From Clostridiales bacterium (GTDB lineage Bacteria; Bacillota; Clostridia; Christensenellales; Aristaeellaceae): a stretch of 50,470 bases of DNA. The notes beneath the pieces are model-generated. The model had not been told where the DNA came from. It made no database searches and worked only from the letters and a program-made list of their open reading frames with translations. The DNA lies in contig SFNY01000013.1 in assembly GCA_004554085.1 (NCBI GenBank), forward strand, positions 1-50,470, given 5' to 3'. A program made the translations under genes and the position numbers. The stretch's first letter is position 1, and each line of letters starts with the position of its first letter. Positions 1 through 7,726 of the stretch are shown here, piece by piece.

Positions 1-301
1 CCGGCACGGGGGTGGGATCCGGTGTCGGTTCGGGCGTGGGTTCGGGCGTGGGTTCGGGTGTGGGCTCAGGGGTCGGCTCCGGCGTAGATTCCGGGGTGGC
101 TTCGGGCGTTGGTTCCGGGGCAGGGGAAACCGCCGCATCCTCCGTTTCCTCCGGCACGGAAATCTCCACCACATCTGCGGAGCTTTCCTCCAGAACCGTG
201 GGGGCAGGCTCCACCTCGCTGGCGAAGCTACCCGCAGCGGGCGCAATCGTCAGAATCAGCAGCGACAGGCTCAGCAAACACGCCAGAATTTTGCGCTTCA
301 T
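1..301 (-). CDS. Secreted protein with PEPT-repeat linker, N-terminal part only
   Basis: The gene starts at 301 (ATG, preceded by GGAGG about 8 bases upstream) and leaves the window at base 1, so only about 100 residues are seen. The first 28 or so form a Sec signal peptide: MKRK, a Leu-rich core and a likely cut after SFA. An acidic Glu/Ser/Val stretch follows, then a run of Pro-Glu-Pro-Thr units coded by 12-base tandem repeats (about 1-110). Such linkers usually tether surface or wall proteins. It follows the three SipW-dependent genes on the same strand with a 16-base gap, so it probably belongs to that operon, but its signal is of the ordinary SPase I type. The functional domain lies outside the window. 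Confidence 0.75.
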   Translation of the reverse strand, partial: MKRKILACLLSLSLLILTIAPAAGSFASEVEPAPTVLEESSADVVEISVPEETEDAAVSPAPEPTPEATPESTPEPTPEPTPEPTPEPTPEPTPDPTPVP

Positions 302-317
302 ACGGTCTTACCTCCAA

Positions 318-905
318 TCAGCTTTCATCTGCTTCCGGCCAACCCGCCGCTTCCAGCGCGCTCGTGCCGTTGTTTTTGCTCTGCACGGCCTGGGCATGCA
401 CCCGGACGGCCAGCCTTGCGTTCACATAATCGTTGCCCAACTCCGAGCCGAAGCGCACGCGGGTGAACAGCGGCTGCGTGCATTCGCCGCGCTTCACGGG
501 TGCGTTGTAGTAGTAGTAGCCGTCCCTCTCCGTCCACGCGTCGGTGTTGATGTCCAGCGCGATGTGGTCGAAGCTCAGCTGCGCATCCGTGCCCTCCGCC
601 GCATGAATGCTCTTTTCGATGCGGACGCGGCACCAGAATTCGGCCTCGCCGCTGTTCTCCACGTACACGATCTTGTCCACCTCGCTGTCGGGCAGCACGT
701 TCAGCACGCCGCCCTGGGGGAAGGGCTCGCCGCCGGAGGTTTCCTCGTGGAGCGTCATATCCAGAACGGCGGTGGTGATCACGTTGTCCGCCGTCTCCTG
801 AGCCGTGAAATACGCCAGTGAGCCCGCCGCCGCGATTGCAACGCAGCAGACAAGGGCCGCAGCCAGTGCGATGCGCTTTCTCTGCATCCATCTCTTCCTA
901 TTCAT
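318..905 (-). CDS. SipW-dependent secreted protein (TasA/camelysin-like), paralogue 3
   Basis: A 195-residue precursor. I place the start at 905, where GGAGGG precedes the ATG, rather than at an upstream in-frame ATG at 980 without a clear ribosome site. Residues 1-35 are Lys/Arg-rich, then hydrophobic, ending in the LAYFTAQETADN motif typical of substrates cut by the ER-type peptidase SipW. The mature part is predicted beta-rich, with a segment like those of TasA/CalY fibre proteins (ENSGEAEFWCRVRI, then a DGYYYYNAPVKRGE stretch). It is the third of three distinct paralogues downstream of sipW. Known relatives form matrix fibres in Bacillus; a fibre role here is inferred. Confidence 0.85.
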   Translation of the reverse strand: MNRKRWMQRKRIALAAALVCCVAIAAAGSLAYFTAQETADNVITTAVLDMTLHEETSGGEPFPQGGVLNVLPDSEVDKIVYVENSGEAEFWCRVRIEKSIHAAEGTDAQLSFDHIALDINTDAWTERDGYYYYNAPVKRGECTQPLFTRVRFGSELGNDYVNARLAVRVHAQAVQSKNNGTSALEAAGWPEADES

Positions 906-963
906 GCTCTTCCCTCCGGATTCTCGCAAACTGGGGTTTTGATTTGCTGCCAGCGTTTCCGCG

Positions 964-1011
964 CAGGCCATGCGGGACAATCCGCGCCCTCCGATTGCCC
1001 CGCATGGCCTG
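964..1011 (-). promoter_or_regulatory. Long intercistronic hairpin in the SipW operon
   Basis: Two 19-base arms (CAGGCCATGCGGGACAATC and its near-perfect complement) enclose a 10-base GC-rich loop, with one mismatch. A shorter CTGCCCC/GGGGCAG hairpin overlaps its edge. The structure lies in the 131-base gap between the second and third SipW-dependent genes. There is no T-run on either side, so it is a better candidate for an mRNA-stabilising or processing hairpin than for a full terminator. Confidence 0.5.
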
Positions 1012-1036
1012 CCCCGAAGGGGCAGACCTGCACGCC

Positions 1037-1648
1037 TTAATCCGCGTCGAAGGCCCGGAAGGCCTCGGCGGCGCTGGTGAAGGGATCCTTCTGGATCGCG
1101 TCCGCAGTGATCTGGATCTCAAAGGAGCTCAGGCCGTCGAGATCCTCGACCGTGAACACGCCGGGGATGGTCACGCTGGTGAACAGCGGCGCGGTCACTT
1201 CCTCGGGCGCGAGGACGGTATTATAGTAGTAGGAATAGGTGATGCTGTCCGTGCCCTCGGTGATTCCCGCGCGGGTCCACCTGCTCTCGTCGTGACCGCC
1301 GAAGATGGTCGAAAGGTCGGTCACGCCGTATTCCTTGGCAGCGGCCTTGAACACGCTGTACCGGGTCAGGGTCACGTTCACCCGAATCCATGCGTCGCTG
1401 CTGCCAATGTTGCGCACGGTGGGATCCTTGTCGTAGGCCACGCCGGGAACCACGTTGCTGTACGTGCGCGCATCCACCTCCGTACCGTCCGCATTGTGCT
1501 CGAACAGGTCGATGGAAACGCCCGCGCCCATGGTGAAGGTGTTGGTTGCGCTGTCCTGATCGGTGAAGTACGCCAGCGTGCCGCCGATCGCCAGAATCGC
1601 TGTCAGACAGACCGCGAGGGCCAGAACCAGAACTCTCCTCTTATTCAT
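1037..1648 (-). CDS. SipW-dependent secreted protein (TasA/camelysin-like), paralogue 2
   Basis: About 203 residues. Two ATGs compete, at 1657 (3 bases after AGGAGG) and 1648 (about 12 bases after it). I prefer 1648 because MNKRR is a normal signal-peptide n-region. Residues 1-25 are a hydrophobic signal ending in GGTLAYFTDQDSATNTFT, the classic SipW-substrate signature. The remainder has the alternating hydrophobic pattern of the TasA fold (PGVAYDKDPTVRNIGSSDAW, then VNVTLTRYSVF). It is 34 bases downstream of the first paralogue in the same operon. Likely exported and possibly polymerised at the cell surface; partner and regulation are not visible. Confidence 0.85.
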   Translation of the reverse strand: MNKRRVLVLALAVCLTAILAIGGTLAYFTDQDSATNTFTMGAGVSIDLFEHNADGTEVDARTYSNVVPGVAYDKDPTVRNIGSSDAWIRVNVTLTRYSVFKAAAKEYGVTDLSTIFGGHDESRWTRAGITEGTDSITYSYYYNTVLAPEEVTAPLFTSVTIPGVFTVEDLDGLSSFEIQITADAIQKDPFTSAAEAFRAFDAD

Positions 1649-1682
1649 GCCGCACATCTCCCTCCTTCAATTGCGTCTGCCG

Positions 1683-2276
1683 TCACGCGCCGATGACCGC
1701 CCAGGCCTCGGCAGCGGTGCTGAAGCCCTCCGCCTGCACTGCGTAGGCCGTGATTCTGAGCTTCGCGCTGGCGTAGGCGCTCACATTGGCGGTGCTGTCG
1801 ATGGTGAAGCTCGAGAACACGGGGACGTTGTCGCCGCCCTTCGCGACCGATGCATAGGCATAGACGTTCGCCGCGCCGGAGACCGCCGTCCAGCCGTTTG
1901 CCTCCAGCTGCTTTGCGATGGTCGTATCGCCGCTCTTTTCAATCGCCGAGATGCCGTTCTCCACCTTCACGAACAGCCAGCAGTCCTCGCTGCCGCTGCC
2001 CACGTGCACGGTGGGGTCCTTGGTGTAGCTCCTGCCGGGAATCAGGTGGTATTCGTTCGCCTTCACGCGGCTTTCGTTGGGGACGGGCGTGCCGTCCGCA
2101 TTGACCTTGGCCTCGTCCAGGGTGATCGCCACGTTGCCGACGGTGAAGCTGTTCGTCACCACATCCTGACTGGTGAGATAGGCGAAGGTCGCGCCGATGC
2201 TGACGCACACCAGCAGGATGGCGCTGCACGCAAGCATCGCGAGCCTGCGCATCTTCTTCTGAACATTCCTGGTCAT
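1683..2276 (-). CDS. SipW-dependent secreted protein (TasA/camelysin-like), paralogue 1
   Basis: A 197-residue precursor with start at 2276 behind TTAGGAGGGAAGAAA. The signal region (residues 1-45) has basic residues, a Cys- and Leu-rich core and the sequence IGATFAYLTSQDVVTNSFT, which matches the SipW-type cleavage region. The mature part includes PGRSYTKDPTVHVGSGSEDC, close in layout to paralogue 2, so the two come from an ancient duplication. It is the first gene after sipW, with a 139-base gap holding only weak hairpins. Secreted fibre or matrix subunit is the family expectation; host binding or biofilm function would be inference. Confidence 0.87.
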   Translation of the reverse strand: MTRNVQKKMRRLAMLACSAILLVCVSIGATFAYLTSQDVVTNSFTVGNVAITLDEAKVNADGTPVPNESRVKANEYHLIPGRSYTKDPTVHVGSGSEDCWLFVKVENGISAIEKSGDTTIAKQLEANGWTAVSGAANVYAYASVAKGGDNVPVFSSFTIDSTANVSAYASAKLRITAYAVQAEGFSTAAEAWAVIGA

Positions 2277-2415
2277 TTTCTTCCCTCCTAAGCTGATTCC
2301 GAATGATATGTAAAGGCCCTGCGTCCATTACATCGTATCGAATCCGGAGCTGCGCTCCCGAGCTTCTCTGCGCTGAAATGAACTTTCAGGGCCTTCCGGC
2401 GTAGCTATGGAATTT

Positions 2416-3021
2416 TCAGTCGCGCGTTACGCTGTGCTTCCCCGATCTGCGATCCGTTGGCAGGAACGTGATTGCCAGCAAAGCGACCGCAACGCAGATG
2501 GAGATCGTCCTTCCCCTCCCCGTCTGTATCCAGCCGGACAGATAGCCCAGATACGGAATCGCGAACACCGGTTTGCCCAGCAGATTCTTATCGTACACCT
2601 GCGCTCCATCCACCGCATCGTTTGCATCACCCTTGGTGGTGTAATAATATGCGGGTTCCTCCAGCGGTATTTCTTCAAAGAGGGGATTTCCCGCCGCATC
2701 CGCGACCGCCGCGCCGTTTTCGTCAAGCACGGCCTGACAGCGGGTGGTGCGCACTTCCACGTCCACCACGCGGTGGGTCGCCACCAGCAGCGCGTCGTTG
2801 ACCACGAAGGTGATCGCGTCGCCCACCTGCACATCGCTGGGATCGACCTTTTTGACATAGATCAGGGAGCCGACGGGGTAGGTCGGCTCCATGGAGCCGG
2901 AGAGCACGGCGTAGGGGGTCAGTCCCATCACCCGTACGCCCGCCAGCGCGATGGCCAGCAGCACGATCAGCCCCACAAGGACGCTGCTGGCGAGGCTCCA
3001 CAGCCTTCTCAATCCCTTCAT
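2416..3021 (-). CDS. sipW: Signal peptidase I, ER type (SipW-like)
   Basis: A 201-residue membrane serine peptidase that removes signal peptides from a dedicated set of exported proteins. An N-terminal membrane helix (about residues 10-32) is followed by the catalytic motif LSGSMEPTYPVGS (Ser near 42). The second box reads ATHRVV, with His in place of the bacterial general-base Lys, which defines the ER/SipW class. A second helix near residues 175-190 anchors the C-terminus. It heads a run of three proteins with SipW-type signals, its probable substrates. The ribosome site is a GGCGGGGG stretch close to the ATG at 3021. No plain promoter was found; a hairpin at 3057-3095 lies upstream. Confidence 0.93.
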   Translation of the reverse strand: MKGLRRLWSLASSVLVGLIVLLAIALAGVRVMGLTPYAVLSGSMEPTYPVGSLIYVKKVDPSDVQVGDAITFVVNDALLVATHRVVDVEVRTTRCQAVLDENGAAVADAAGNPLFEEIPLEEPAYYYTTKGDANDAVDGAQVYDKNLLGKPVFAIPYLGYLSGWIQTGRGRTISICVAVALLAITFLPTDRRSGKHSVTRD

Positions 3022-3056
3022 GTTCCCCCGCCCTTCTTCTGTTTCTCAAAATGCAG

Positions 3057-3095
3057 AAGGGACGCCCTCCGAGCGACTGCCCGGCGGCGTCCCTT
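3057..3095 (-). terminator. Putative terminator after the esterase gene
   Basis: A perfect 10-bp stem (AAGGGACGCC with GGCGTCCCTT) encloses a 19-base GC-rich loop between the esterase stop at 3123 and the sipW start at 3021. Read on the minus strand it is followed by TCTGCATTTTG, a weak T-tract. It could end the esterase transcript or act as a leader attenuator for sipW. Confidence 0.5.
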
Positions 3096-3122
3096 CATCA
3101 GAATATATGCCTGAAGGTTCCC

Positions 3123-3980
3123 CTATAAACTTGTTTTTGCAATGAAATCGAACAAAAATTTCTGTCCCTGCGCGCGCAGCGGCCCCGGAAACACGGTAAA
3201 GCCGTGGATCGCGCCGGAGAAGCGCATGAATCGCAGCGCCACGCCCGAGCGTGCCAGCATACCCGCGTAGATCTCTCCCTCGGTGCGCAGACTGTCGCGC
3301 TCACAGGTCAGGATGACGGCGGGCGGCAGGCCCTCCAGTTCCTCCGGCGTTGCGACGCAGGGCGTGCACAGGGGATCGGAGGCGTATTGCTTTTGCGTTG
3401 CATAGCAGCCCGCGCCAAAATCCAGCAGCGCCTGAGAAAGCTCCAGCTCGTCCCGATAGCGCGCCTGCTGAGGCAGCGTGCAGCCCATGTCCAGCGCCGG
3501 ATGATCCAACACCTGGCACATCAGCGGAAGATCGCCCCGGCGCTTCGCCAGCATGCAGATTGCCGTGGCAAGGCACGCGCCCGCGCTGTGACCGCCGATG
3601 GCGACGCGCGCGGGATCGATTCCGTAGCGCGGCCCATCATTCCGCATGGACCGAATCGCCGCGTAGATCTGCTCAAGCGCGACGGGGTGGCGCGCCTCCG
3701 GCGCCAGGGGATAGTCCAGCGAGACAACGACCATGCCCAGCTCCCGACAGAGGGCTGTGCAGAAGTGGTCATCCTCCTCGGGACTGCCAAAGATGAACGC
3801 CCCGCCGTGGAGATCCACGAACAGCGGCGCGGGCCCAGACGCGTCCGGCGCATAGAGCAGCGCGCGCAGCTCCCCGCCCGGGATGGGAATGAAGATCTCC
3901 CTCCCCGCAATTTCCTTCGGCTTGTGCTCGGCGTCGTTGAATCTGCGCAGCAGCTGCGCCTTTCTCAGTTCGGGGTTCAT
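3123..3980 (-). CDS. Alpha/beta hydrolase (HSL/acetyl-esterase family)
   Basis: A 285-residue cytoplasmic esterase-like enzyme. It shows the HSL-family oxyanion-hole motif DLHGGAFIFG (about residues 58-67), the nucleophile elbow GGHSAGACLA (Ser near 140) and a late AIHGF motif that should hold the catalytic His; an Asp-bearing region lies between (LTCERDSLR). Members cleave short acyl esters; the true substrate is unknown, and deacetylation of sugars or removal of a drug acyl group are both possible. Its ATG overlaps the MATE exporter stop by four bases (ATGA), so the two are translationally coupled and the esterase may act on a compound that the exporter also handles. Confidence 0.88.
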   Translation of the reverse strand: MNPELRKAQLLRRFNDAEHKPKEIAGREIFIPIPGGELRALLYAPDASGPAPLFVDLHGGAFIFGSPEEDDHFCTALCRELGMVVVSLDYPLAPEARHPVALEQIYAAIRSMRNDGPRYGIDPARVAIGGHSAGACLATAICMLAKRRGDLPLMCQVLDHPALDMGCTLPQQARYRDELELSQALLDFGAGCYATQKQYASDPLCTPCVATPEELEGLPPAVILTCERDSLRTEGEIYAGMLARSGVALRFMRFSGAIHGFTVFPGPLRAQGQKFLFDFIAKTSL

Positions 3981-5359
3981 GTCGCACGCACCTCACCATA
4001 CTGTTTTTCCAGCTTCTGAAACAGCCGCAGCAGCACGACCACCGCAGCGCTGGCCAGCACGACCTCCGCGCAGAGCTGGGCGTAGGCCAGGCCATAGAGG
4101 GGGAAGAGGGCGTTGAGGATGTACAGCGCGGGGATCTCCAGCACGATCTTGCGCATGATGGCGAAGATCAGGCTCTTTTTTCCCATGCCGCAGGCCTGGA
4201 ACACGCCCACGGCCAGGAAATCCATGTTCAAAAACGGCGTTGCCAGACACAGGCCACGCATGAAGCGCGTGCCGTAGACCACCACATCCGCGTTCTCCAT
4301 GAACAGCGAGATCAGCCCGCCCGCAAAGGCATAGTAGAGTGCAGCCATGCTCAGCAGGAAGCTCAGCGAAATCTTCGCGGCGAAAACCACCGCGCCCTTC
4401 ATGCGCCGCACGTTGCCGCTGGCGTAGTTGTAGCTGACCAGCGGCATCAGGCCCTGGGACAGGCCCTGAGAGATGTACATGGGAATCATGCACAGCTTCT
4501 GGGAGATGCCCATGGCGGCCACGGCGTTGGAATTGAAGGCGGCGGTGAAGTTGTTGAGCACCGTCATGCCGGTGACGTTCAGCAGGTTCTGGATGGCGGC
4601 AGGCACGCCCACCGCGCACACCCCGGCGACGAGATTTCGATCCACCCTCCGCAGATGGCGCGGATTCAGACTGACGTAGGTGCTCCTGCGGCGGGTAAAC
4701 AGCAGGACGAAGAAGTAGATGCAGGCAACCATGTTCGAGATAAAGGTTGCCAGACCCGCGCCCGCCGCGCCCATGTTCAGGCCCCAGGGCAGGATGAAGA
4801 TGGGATCGAGCACGATGTTGAGCAGACAGCCGGACATGGTTCCGATGCTGGCGTGGAGCGTCGCGCCCACGGAGCGCACCAGGTAGGCCAGCACCACATT
4901 GAGGATGCTGGGTGCAGCGCCGCAGCACACCGTCCAGAGCAGATAGCCGGAGGTTGCGCCTGTGGTCTCCCCGTTCGCGCCCAGAAGGCGCAGAAGCGGC
5001 GCTCTGAATACGGTACAGAGCAGCGAGAACATCAGGCCGCAGGCCAGCGCGCAGTAGAAGCCGAAGGCGGAGCTGCGGCGCACGGTGTCGTAGTCCTTCC
5101 GACCCAGCGCGCGGCTCATCATGCTGGAGGAGCCCACGCCGAAGAGGTTGTTGACGGCGTTGAACGCCAGCAGCACCGGCGCGGCCAGCGTCACCGCCGC
5201 GTTCTGCACGGGATTGTTCAGCATGCCCACGAAGTAGGTGTCCGCCAGGTTGTAGATCACCATCACCAGCGAGCTGAGAACGGTGGGAATCGCCATGCGC
5301 AGCACCGCCCGGGGAATGGACACGCTCTCAAAGAGCTGTATCCTCGTCCTGTTTTCCAT
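3977..5359 (-). CDS. MATE family efflux transporter
   Basis: A 460-residue polytopic membrane protein with about 12 predicted helices arranged as two similar halves, the usual MATE length. Recognisable pieces are the N-terminal AIPTVLSSLVMVIYNLADTY and the repeat-type PILLAFN/GVGSSSMMSRALGR loop. MATE proteins export cationic or amphipathic compounds in exchange for Na+ or H+. The ORF can extend to 5386, but AGGAGAAGATAAAC before the ATG at 5359 supports that start. It precedes the esterase with a 4-base overlap. Substrate cannot be told from sequence. Confidence 0.9.
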   Translation of the reverse strand: MENRTRIQLFESVSIPRAVLRMAIPTVLSSLVMVIYNLADTYFVGMLNNPVQNAAVTLAAPVLLAFNAVNNLFGVGSSSMMSRALGRKDYDTVRRSSAFGFYCALACGLMFSLLCTVFRAPLLRLLGANGETTGATSGYLLWTVCCGAAPSILNVVLAYLVRSVGATLHASIGTMSGCLLNIVLDPIFILPWGLNMGAAGAGLATFISNMVACIYFFVLLFTRRRSTYVSLNPRHLRRVDRNLVAGVCAVGVPAAIQNLLNVTGMTVLNNFTAAFNSNAVAAMGISQKLCMIPMYISQGLSQGLMPLVSYNYASGNVRRMKGAVVFAAKISLSFLLSMAALYYAFAGGLISLFMENADVVVYGTRFMRGLCLATPFLNMDFLAVGVFQACGMGKKSLIFAIMRKIVLEIPALYILNALFPLYGLAYAQLCAEVVLASAAVVVLLRLFQKLEKQYGEVRAT

Positions 5360-5387
5360 GTTTATCTTCTCCTGTATCGACAGCACA

Positions 5388-5416
5388 GCGGCGGAGGACG
5401 TTTTATCCTCCGCCGC
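5388..5416. terminator. Perfect 11-bp hairpin between the membrane protein and MATE genes
   Basis: GCGGCGGAGGA and TCCTCCGCCGC enclose a seven-base loop. It lies 18 bases past the stop of the upstream gene (5434) and 29 bases before the MATE ATG. It has no T-run on the minus strand, so it may only attenuate read-through into the exporter. Confidence 0.4.
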
Positions 5417-5433
5417 GCATCCTGTTACGGATC

Positions 5434-6093
5434 TTATTTTTTCTTCTTGCCGCCCTTTTTTTCATTCTTCTTCGCGGCCTTCTGCTCCTCCTTCATCTGG
5501 CGAACGGATTCCTCGGTGTAGCTTTTCACGTCCGCCAGCTTGCCGGTAGCCTGCACGCCGCTGGCCTGCTCGATCAGCGGCACGATCTGCTGAAGCTGCT
5601 TCCAATTGTAGTTGGCCGCATTCCAGTGGTAGCGCTTGCCGTCCTTCATCACCAGCGCAACCTCGTGCACCGGGAAGAGGGCGGTGGTCTCCGTCGCGCC
5701 CGAGCGATCCAGCTTGTCGTAGCCCAGATCCTCGATATATCCGAACTTCTCCAGATCGGCCAGCTGGAAGCGCTTGTCCAGCAGCTTGATGTCGTTCTCG
5801 CCCTGACGATAGATGAACGAGGCGCGCTTTGCGCCGGGCTGGGGCTTGATGTACACGGTGTTGACGATATGCATGGTCTTGCTGTCAATTTCCACGCGCG
5901 TGAACACATACATCTTCACATAGAACACGGCCAGCAGCGCGATGAGGTAGCTGAACAGGGAGAAGCTGCTCATGTATTCATTGAGCGTTCCGGTCATCTG
6001 CTTGATCAGGGTAACCAACGCATCGCTGATGCACAGCAGACCCAGGATATAGAGCACGATGTAGCCCGCGCGGTAGGGACGGTATTTCTTCAT
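5434..6093 (-). CDS. Two-helix membrane protein of unknown function, Lys-rich tail
   Basis: I do not recognise a family. The 219-residue protein has two N-terminal membrane helices (about residues 9-28 and 45-62) and a cytosolic domain of about 130 residues that resembles a PH-like or bacterial-PH (YdbT/PrsW-type) layout only in outline (FTRVEIDSKTMHIVNTVYIK). The C-terminus is strongly basic (KKNEKKGGKKKK), which suggests contact with nucleic acid or lipid head groups. It has its own promoter at 6130-6158 and a GGAG ribosome site, and ends before a hairpin, so it is probably transcribed alone or with the MATE and esterase genes. Confidence 0.7.
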   Translation of the reverse strand: MKKYRPYRAGYIVLYILGLLCISDALVTLIKQMTGTLNEYMSSFSLFSYLIALLAVFYVKMYVFTRVEIDSKTMHIVNTVYIKPQPGAKRASFIYRQGENDIKLLDKRFQLADLEKFGYIEDLGYDKLDRSGATETTALFPVHEVALVMKDGKRYHWNAANYNWKQLQQIVPLIEQASGVQATGKLADVKSYTEESVRQMKEEQKAAKKNEKKGGKKKK

Positions 6094-6129
6094 TGAATAA
6101 CTCCTTTGCAGTGCATTCGTATTTTTTTC

Positions 6130-6158
6130 ATTATACTCTTTTGCGCCCCGCTTGACAA
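6130..6158 (-). promoter_or_regulatory. Sigma-A promoter for the 6093 membrane gene
   Basis: On the minus strand TTGTCA (6153-6158) and TATAAT (6130-6135) are separated by exactly 17 bases, 36 bases upstream of the ATG. Confidence 0.75.
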
Positions 6159-6195
6159 GCTGAAATCCCTTCCTGCGGGAAAAAAGCTCCCTTAT

Positions 6196-6570
6196 TTATC
6201 TGCGGCCCCCCGCGAAGGCGCAGATTCCGTTGATGAGAATTGCGGTCAGCAGGGCGTAGAGCAGGCTGGGCACCTGAAATGTGGGCAGCACCCGGGCGCT
6301 GAGGTAGATCAGAGCCACGTCGATGACCGTGCCGGACAGGCCGAAGGTCAGGCAGCCCAGCGGTGCGGTGATCAGCCGCAGCACGGGCCGCAGGATCAGA
6401 TGGGCAATTCCCAGCGCCGCGCCGACGATGAGATAGGGCACCGCCAGCTTCAGCTCCGCCTGACTGTGAATCGATATGAACTGCATGATGCACGCCACGG
6501 TGGGCGCCGCCAGGATGCAGGTGGCCATCACCACAAAGCTGCGCGACGGGCGCGCGGAGGATCTTCGCAT
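6196..6570 (-). CDS. Phage-holin-4 superfamily small membrane protein
   Basis: A 124-residue protein with about four membrane helices. The pattern PYLIVGAALGIAHLILRPVLR followed by ITAPLGCLTFGLSGTVID matches the widespread bacterial family PF04020 (phage holin family 4, YvlD-like), which is usually chromosomal and not phage-borne; its function is poorly known, with links to envelope stress in Bacillus. The ORF extends to 6657, but the ATG at 6570 has an AAAGGA site 11 bases upstream and starts right before the first helix. No phage genes are nearby. Confidence 0.78.
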   Translation of the reverse strand: MRRSSARPSRSFVVMATCILAAPTVACIMQFISIHSQAELKLAVPYLIVGAALGIAHLILRPVLRLITAPLGCLTFGLSGTVIDVALIYLSARVLPTFQVPSLLYALLTAILINGICAFAGGRR

Positions 6571-6634
6571 CCGTTCTGATTTCCTTTCGATTGTTTTCTT
6601 TCCTATTATATATCTTTGATGGAGTCTTATCCGT

Positions 6635-7363
6635 TCATTCCGGATCGGTTTCTTCAATCAGCCGGTCGATCTCCCCCTCGAACAGCTTCCATGCGCCCTG
6701 TTTGGGCGGTCGGGAGGTGAAGCACAGCCTTTCGTGGCGGGTGGGGTGCTCCAGCGCGAGGAAGTACGCCCACAGCGCGATCTGCCTGCCCGGCGTTCCG
6801 TGGCCGTAGCGCATGTCGCCCCACAGCGGATGCCCCGCATGGGCATGCTGCACCCGAATCTGGTGGGCGCGGCCCGTGAAGAGCTGCACCTGGGTGAGCG
6901 TAAGTCCCTCACGCACCGCCTGGGGTCGGGTGATGAGCTTCGCCTGCTTCGCGCCGGGCGTGTTTTCCTTCACCGCGCGCACCATACCCGTGCGTCCGTC
7001 CTTGATCAGCCAGTCGGTCAAGCTTCGTTCGCCCGCAAGTTCGCCCTCGACAACCGCCAGATACCGCCGATCCTGCTCGTGGGTGCGAAAGGCCTCGCTG
7101 AGCCGCGACGCCGCCTTGGACGTGCGCGCGAACACCATCACGCCGCCCACCGGGCGATCCAGCCGGTGCACCAGGCCCAGATACACCGCGCCGGACTTGT
7201 TGTACTTCTCCGCAATGTAGCGCTTCAGGATGGACAGCAGGTCATCGTCGCCGGAGCTGTCCGCCTGGGTGGGCAGGTTCGCCGGCTTCTCCACCACCAG
7301 CAGGTGGTTGTCCGCATAGAGCACGTTGATCTCAAATTTTCCCGCACGAATGATGTCTTCCAT
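6635..7363 (-). CDS. RluA-family RNA pseudouridine synthase
   Basis: A 242-residue enzyme that converts uridine to pseudouridine in rRNA or tRNA. The catalytic motif GLVHRLDRPVGG (Asp near 68) is intact, and the later GRAHQIRVQHAHAGHPLWGD block is the family's conserved C-terminal motif. It lacks an N-terminal S4 domain, which makes it like the short RluA/RluC-type enzymes, so the target base cannot be given. The ribosome site is GGAGGCAGC before ATG 7363. The gene points away from the sigma-factor operon at 7727. Confidence 0.9.
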   Translation of the reverse strand: MEDIIRAGKFEINVLYADNHLLVVEKPANLPTQADSSGDDDLLSILKRYIAEKYNKSGAVYLGLVHRLDRPVGGVMVFARTSKAASRLSEAFRTHEQDRRYLAVVEGELAGERSLTDWLIKDGRTGMVRAVKENTPGAKQAKLITRPQAVREGLTLTQVQLFTGRAHQIRVQHAHAGHPLWGDMRYGHGTPGRQIALWAYFLALEHPTRHERLCFTSRPPKQGAWKLFEGEIDRLIEETDPE

Positions 7364-7400
7364 GCTGCCTCCGAAGCTGTTTTTTTACGCAAACCTGTGA

Positions 7401-7511
7401 CGGCGGGATGAAGACATCCCGCCCTACGGGTGAACCCGGGGTTTCCGGCGGGATGGGCATCCCGCCCTACGGGTGAATCCGGGGTTTCCGGCGGGATGAG
7501 GGCATCCCGTC
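7401..7511. repeat. Three tandem REP-like palindromes
   Basis: The gap 7364-7726 holds three direct copies, about 44-45 bases apart, of a palindrome of the type GCGGGATG(N)CATCCCGC followed by CCTACGGGTGAA-CCGGGGTTTCC. Loops differ (AAGA, none, AGGG) and the third copy is truncated. Related single palindromes occur at 22529, 26415 and 36911. The remaining part of the gap holds only the promoter at 7633. Confidence 0.8.
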
Positions 7512-7632
7512 GATGATTTCCCCTCCATTATCCACGCCATACCCGCGAATGTCAATACTCCCGGCATCTTTGATCGCAATTGGGCGCGCATATTAAATTC
7601 TTGCACAGAGCGTCAATTTTCACTCCGGGAGC

Positions 7633-7661
7633 TTGCCGGAGGCTAGTTTTTCAATTATAAT
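7633..7661 (+). promoter_or_regulatory. Sigma-A-type promoter for the anti-sigma/sigma operon
   Basis: TTGCCG (7633-7638), 17 bases, then a consensus TATAAT (7656-7661). It lies 66 bases before the TTG start of the RsbW-like gene. I saw no GTTT-N14-GGGTAT sigma-B box, so self-activation is not evident. Confidence 0.65.
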
Positions 7662-7726
7662 TAAAAGTGGTAAATTAGGGAGAATTTGAAGTCGCACAGA
7701 CCAAGCTGAAATCGAGGGGAAGAATC

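Noticed and set aside
12..821. Plus-strand ORF beginning with Gly-Ser-Gly-Val repeats
   Set aside because: It is the antisense of the Pro-Glu-Pro-Thr linker and the third SipW-dependent gene; it has no ribosome site and the minus-strand proteins have signal peptides and motifs.
6196..6570. Prophage remnant suggested by the holin-like protein
   Set aside because: The PF04020 family is mostly chromosomal and no other phage gene is near.
7401..7511. CRISPR-like regular spacing
   Set aside because: Three palindromes with near-identical intervals, no unique spacers and no cas genes.
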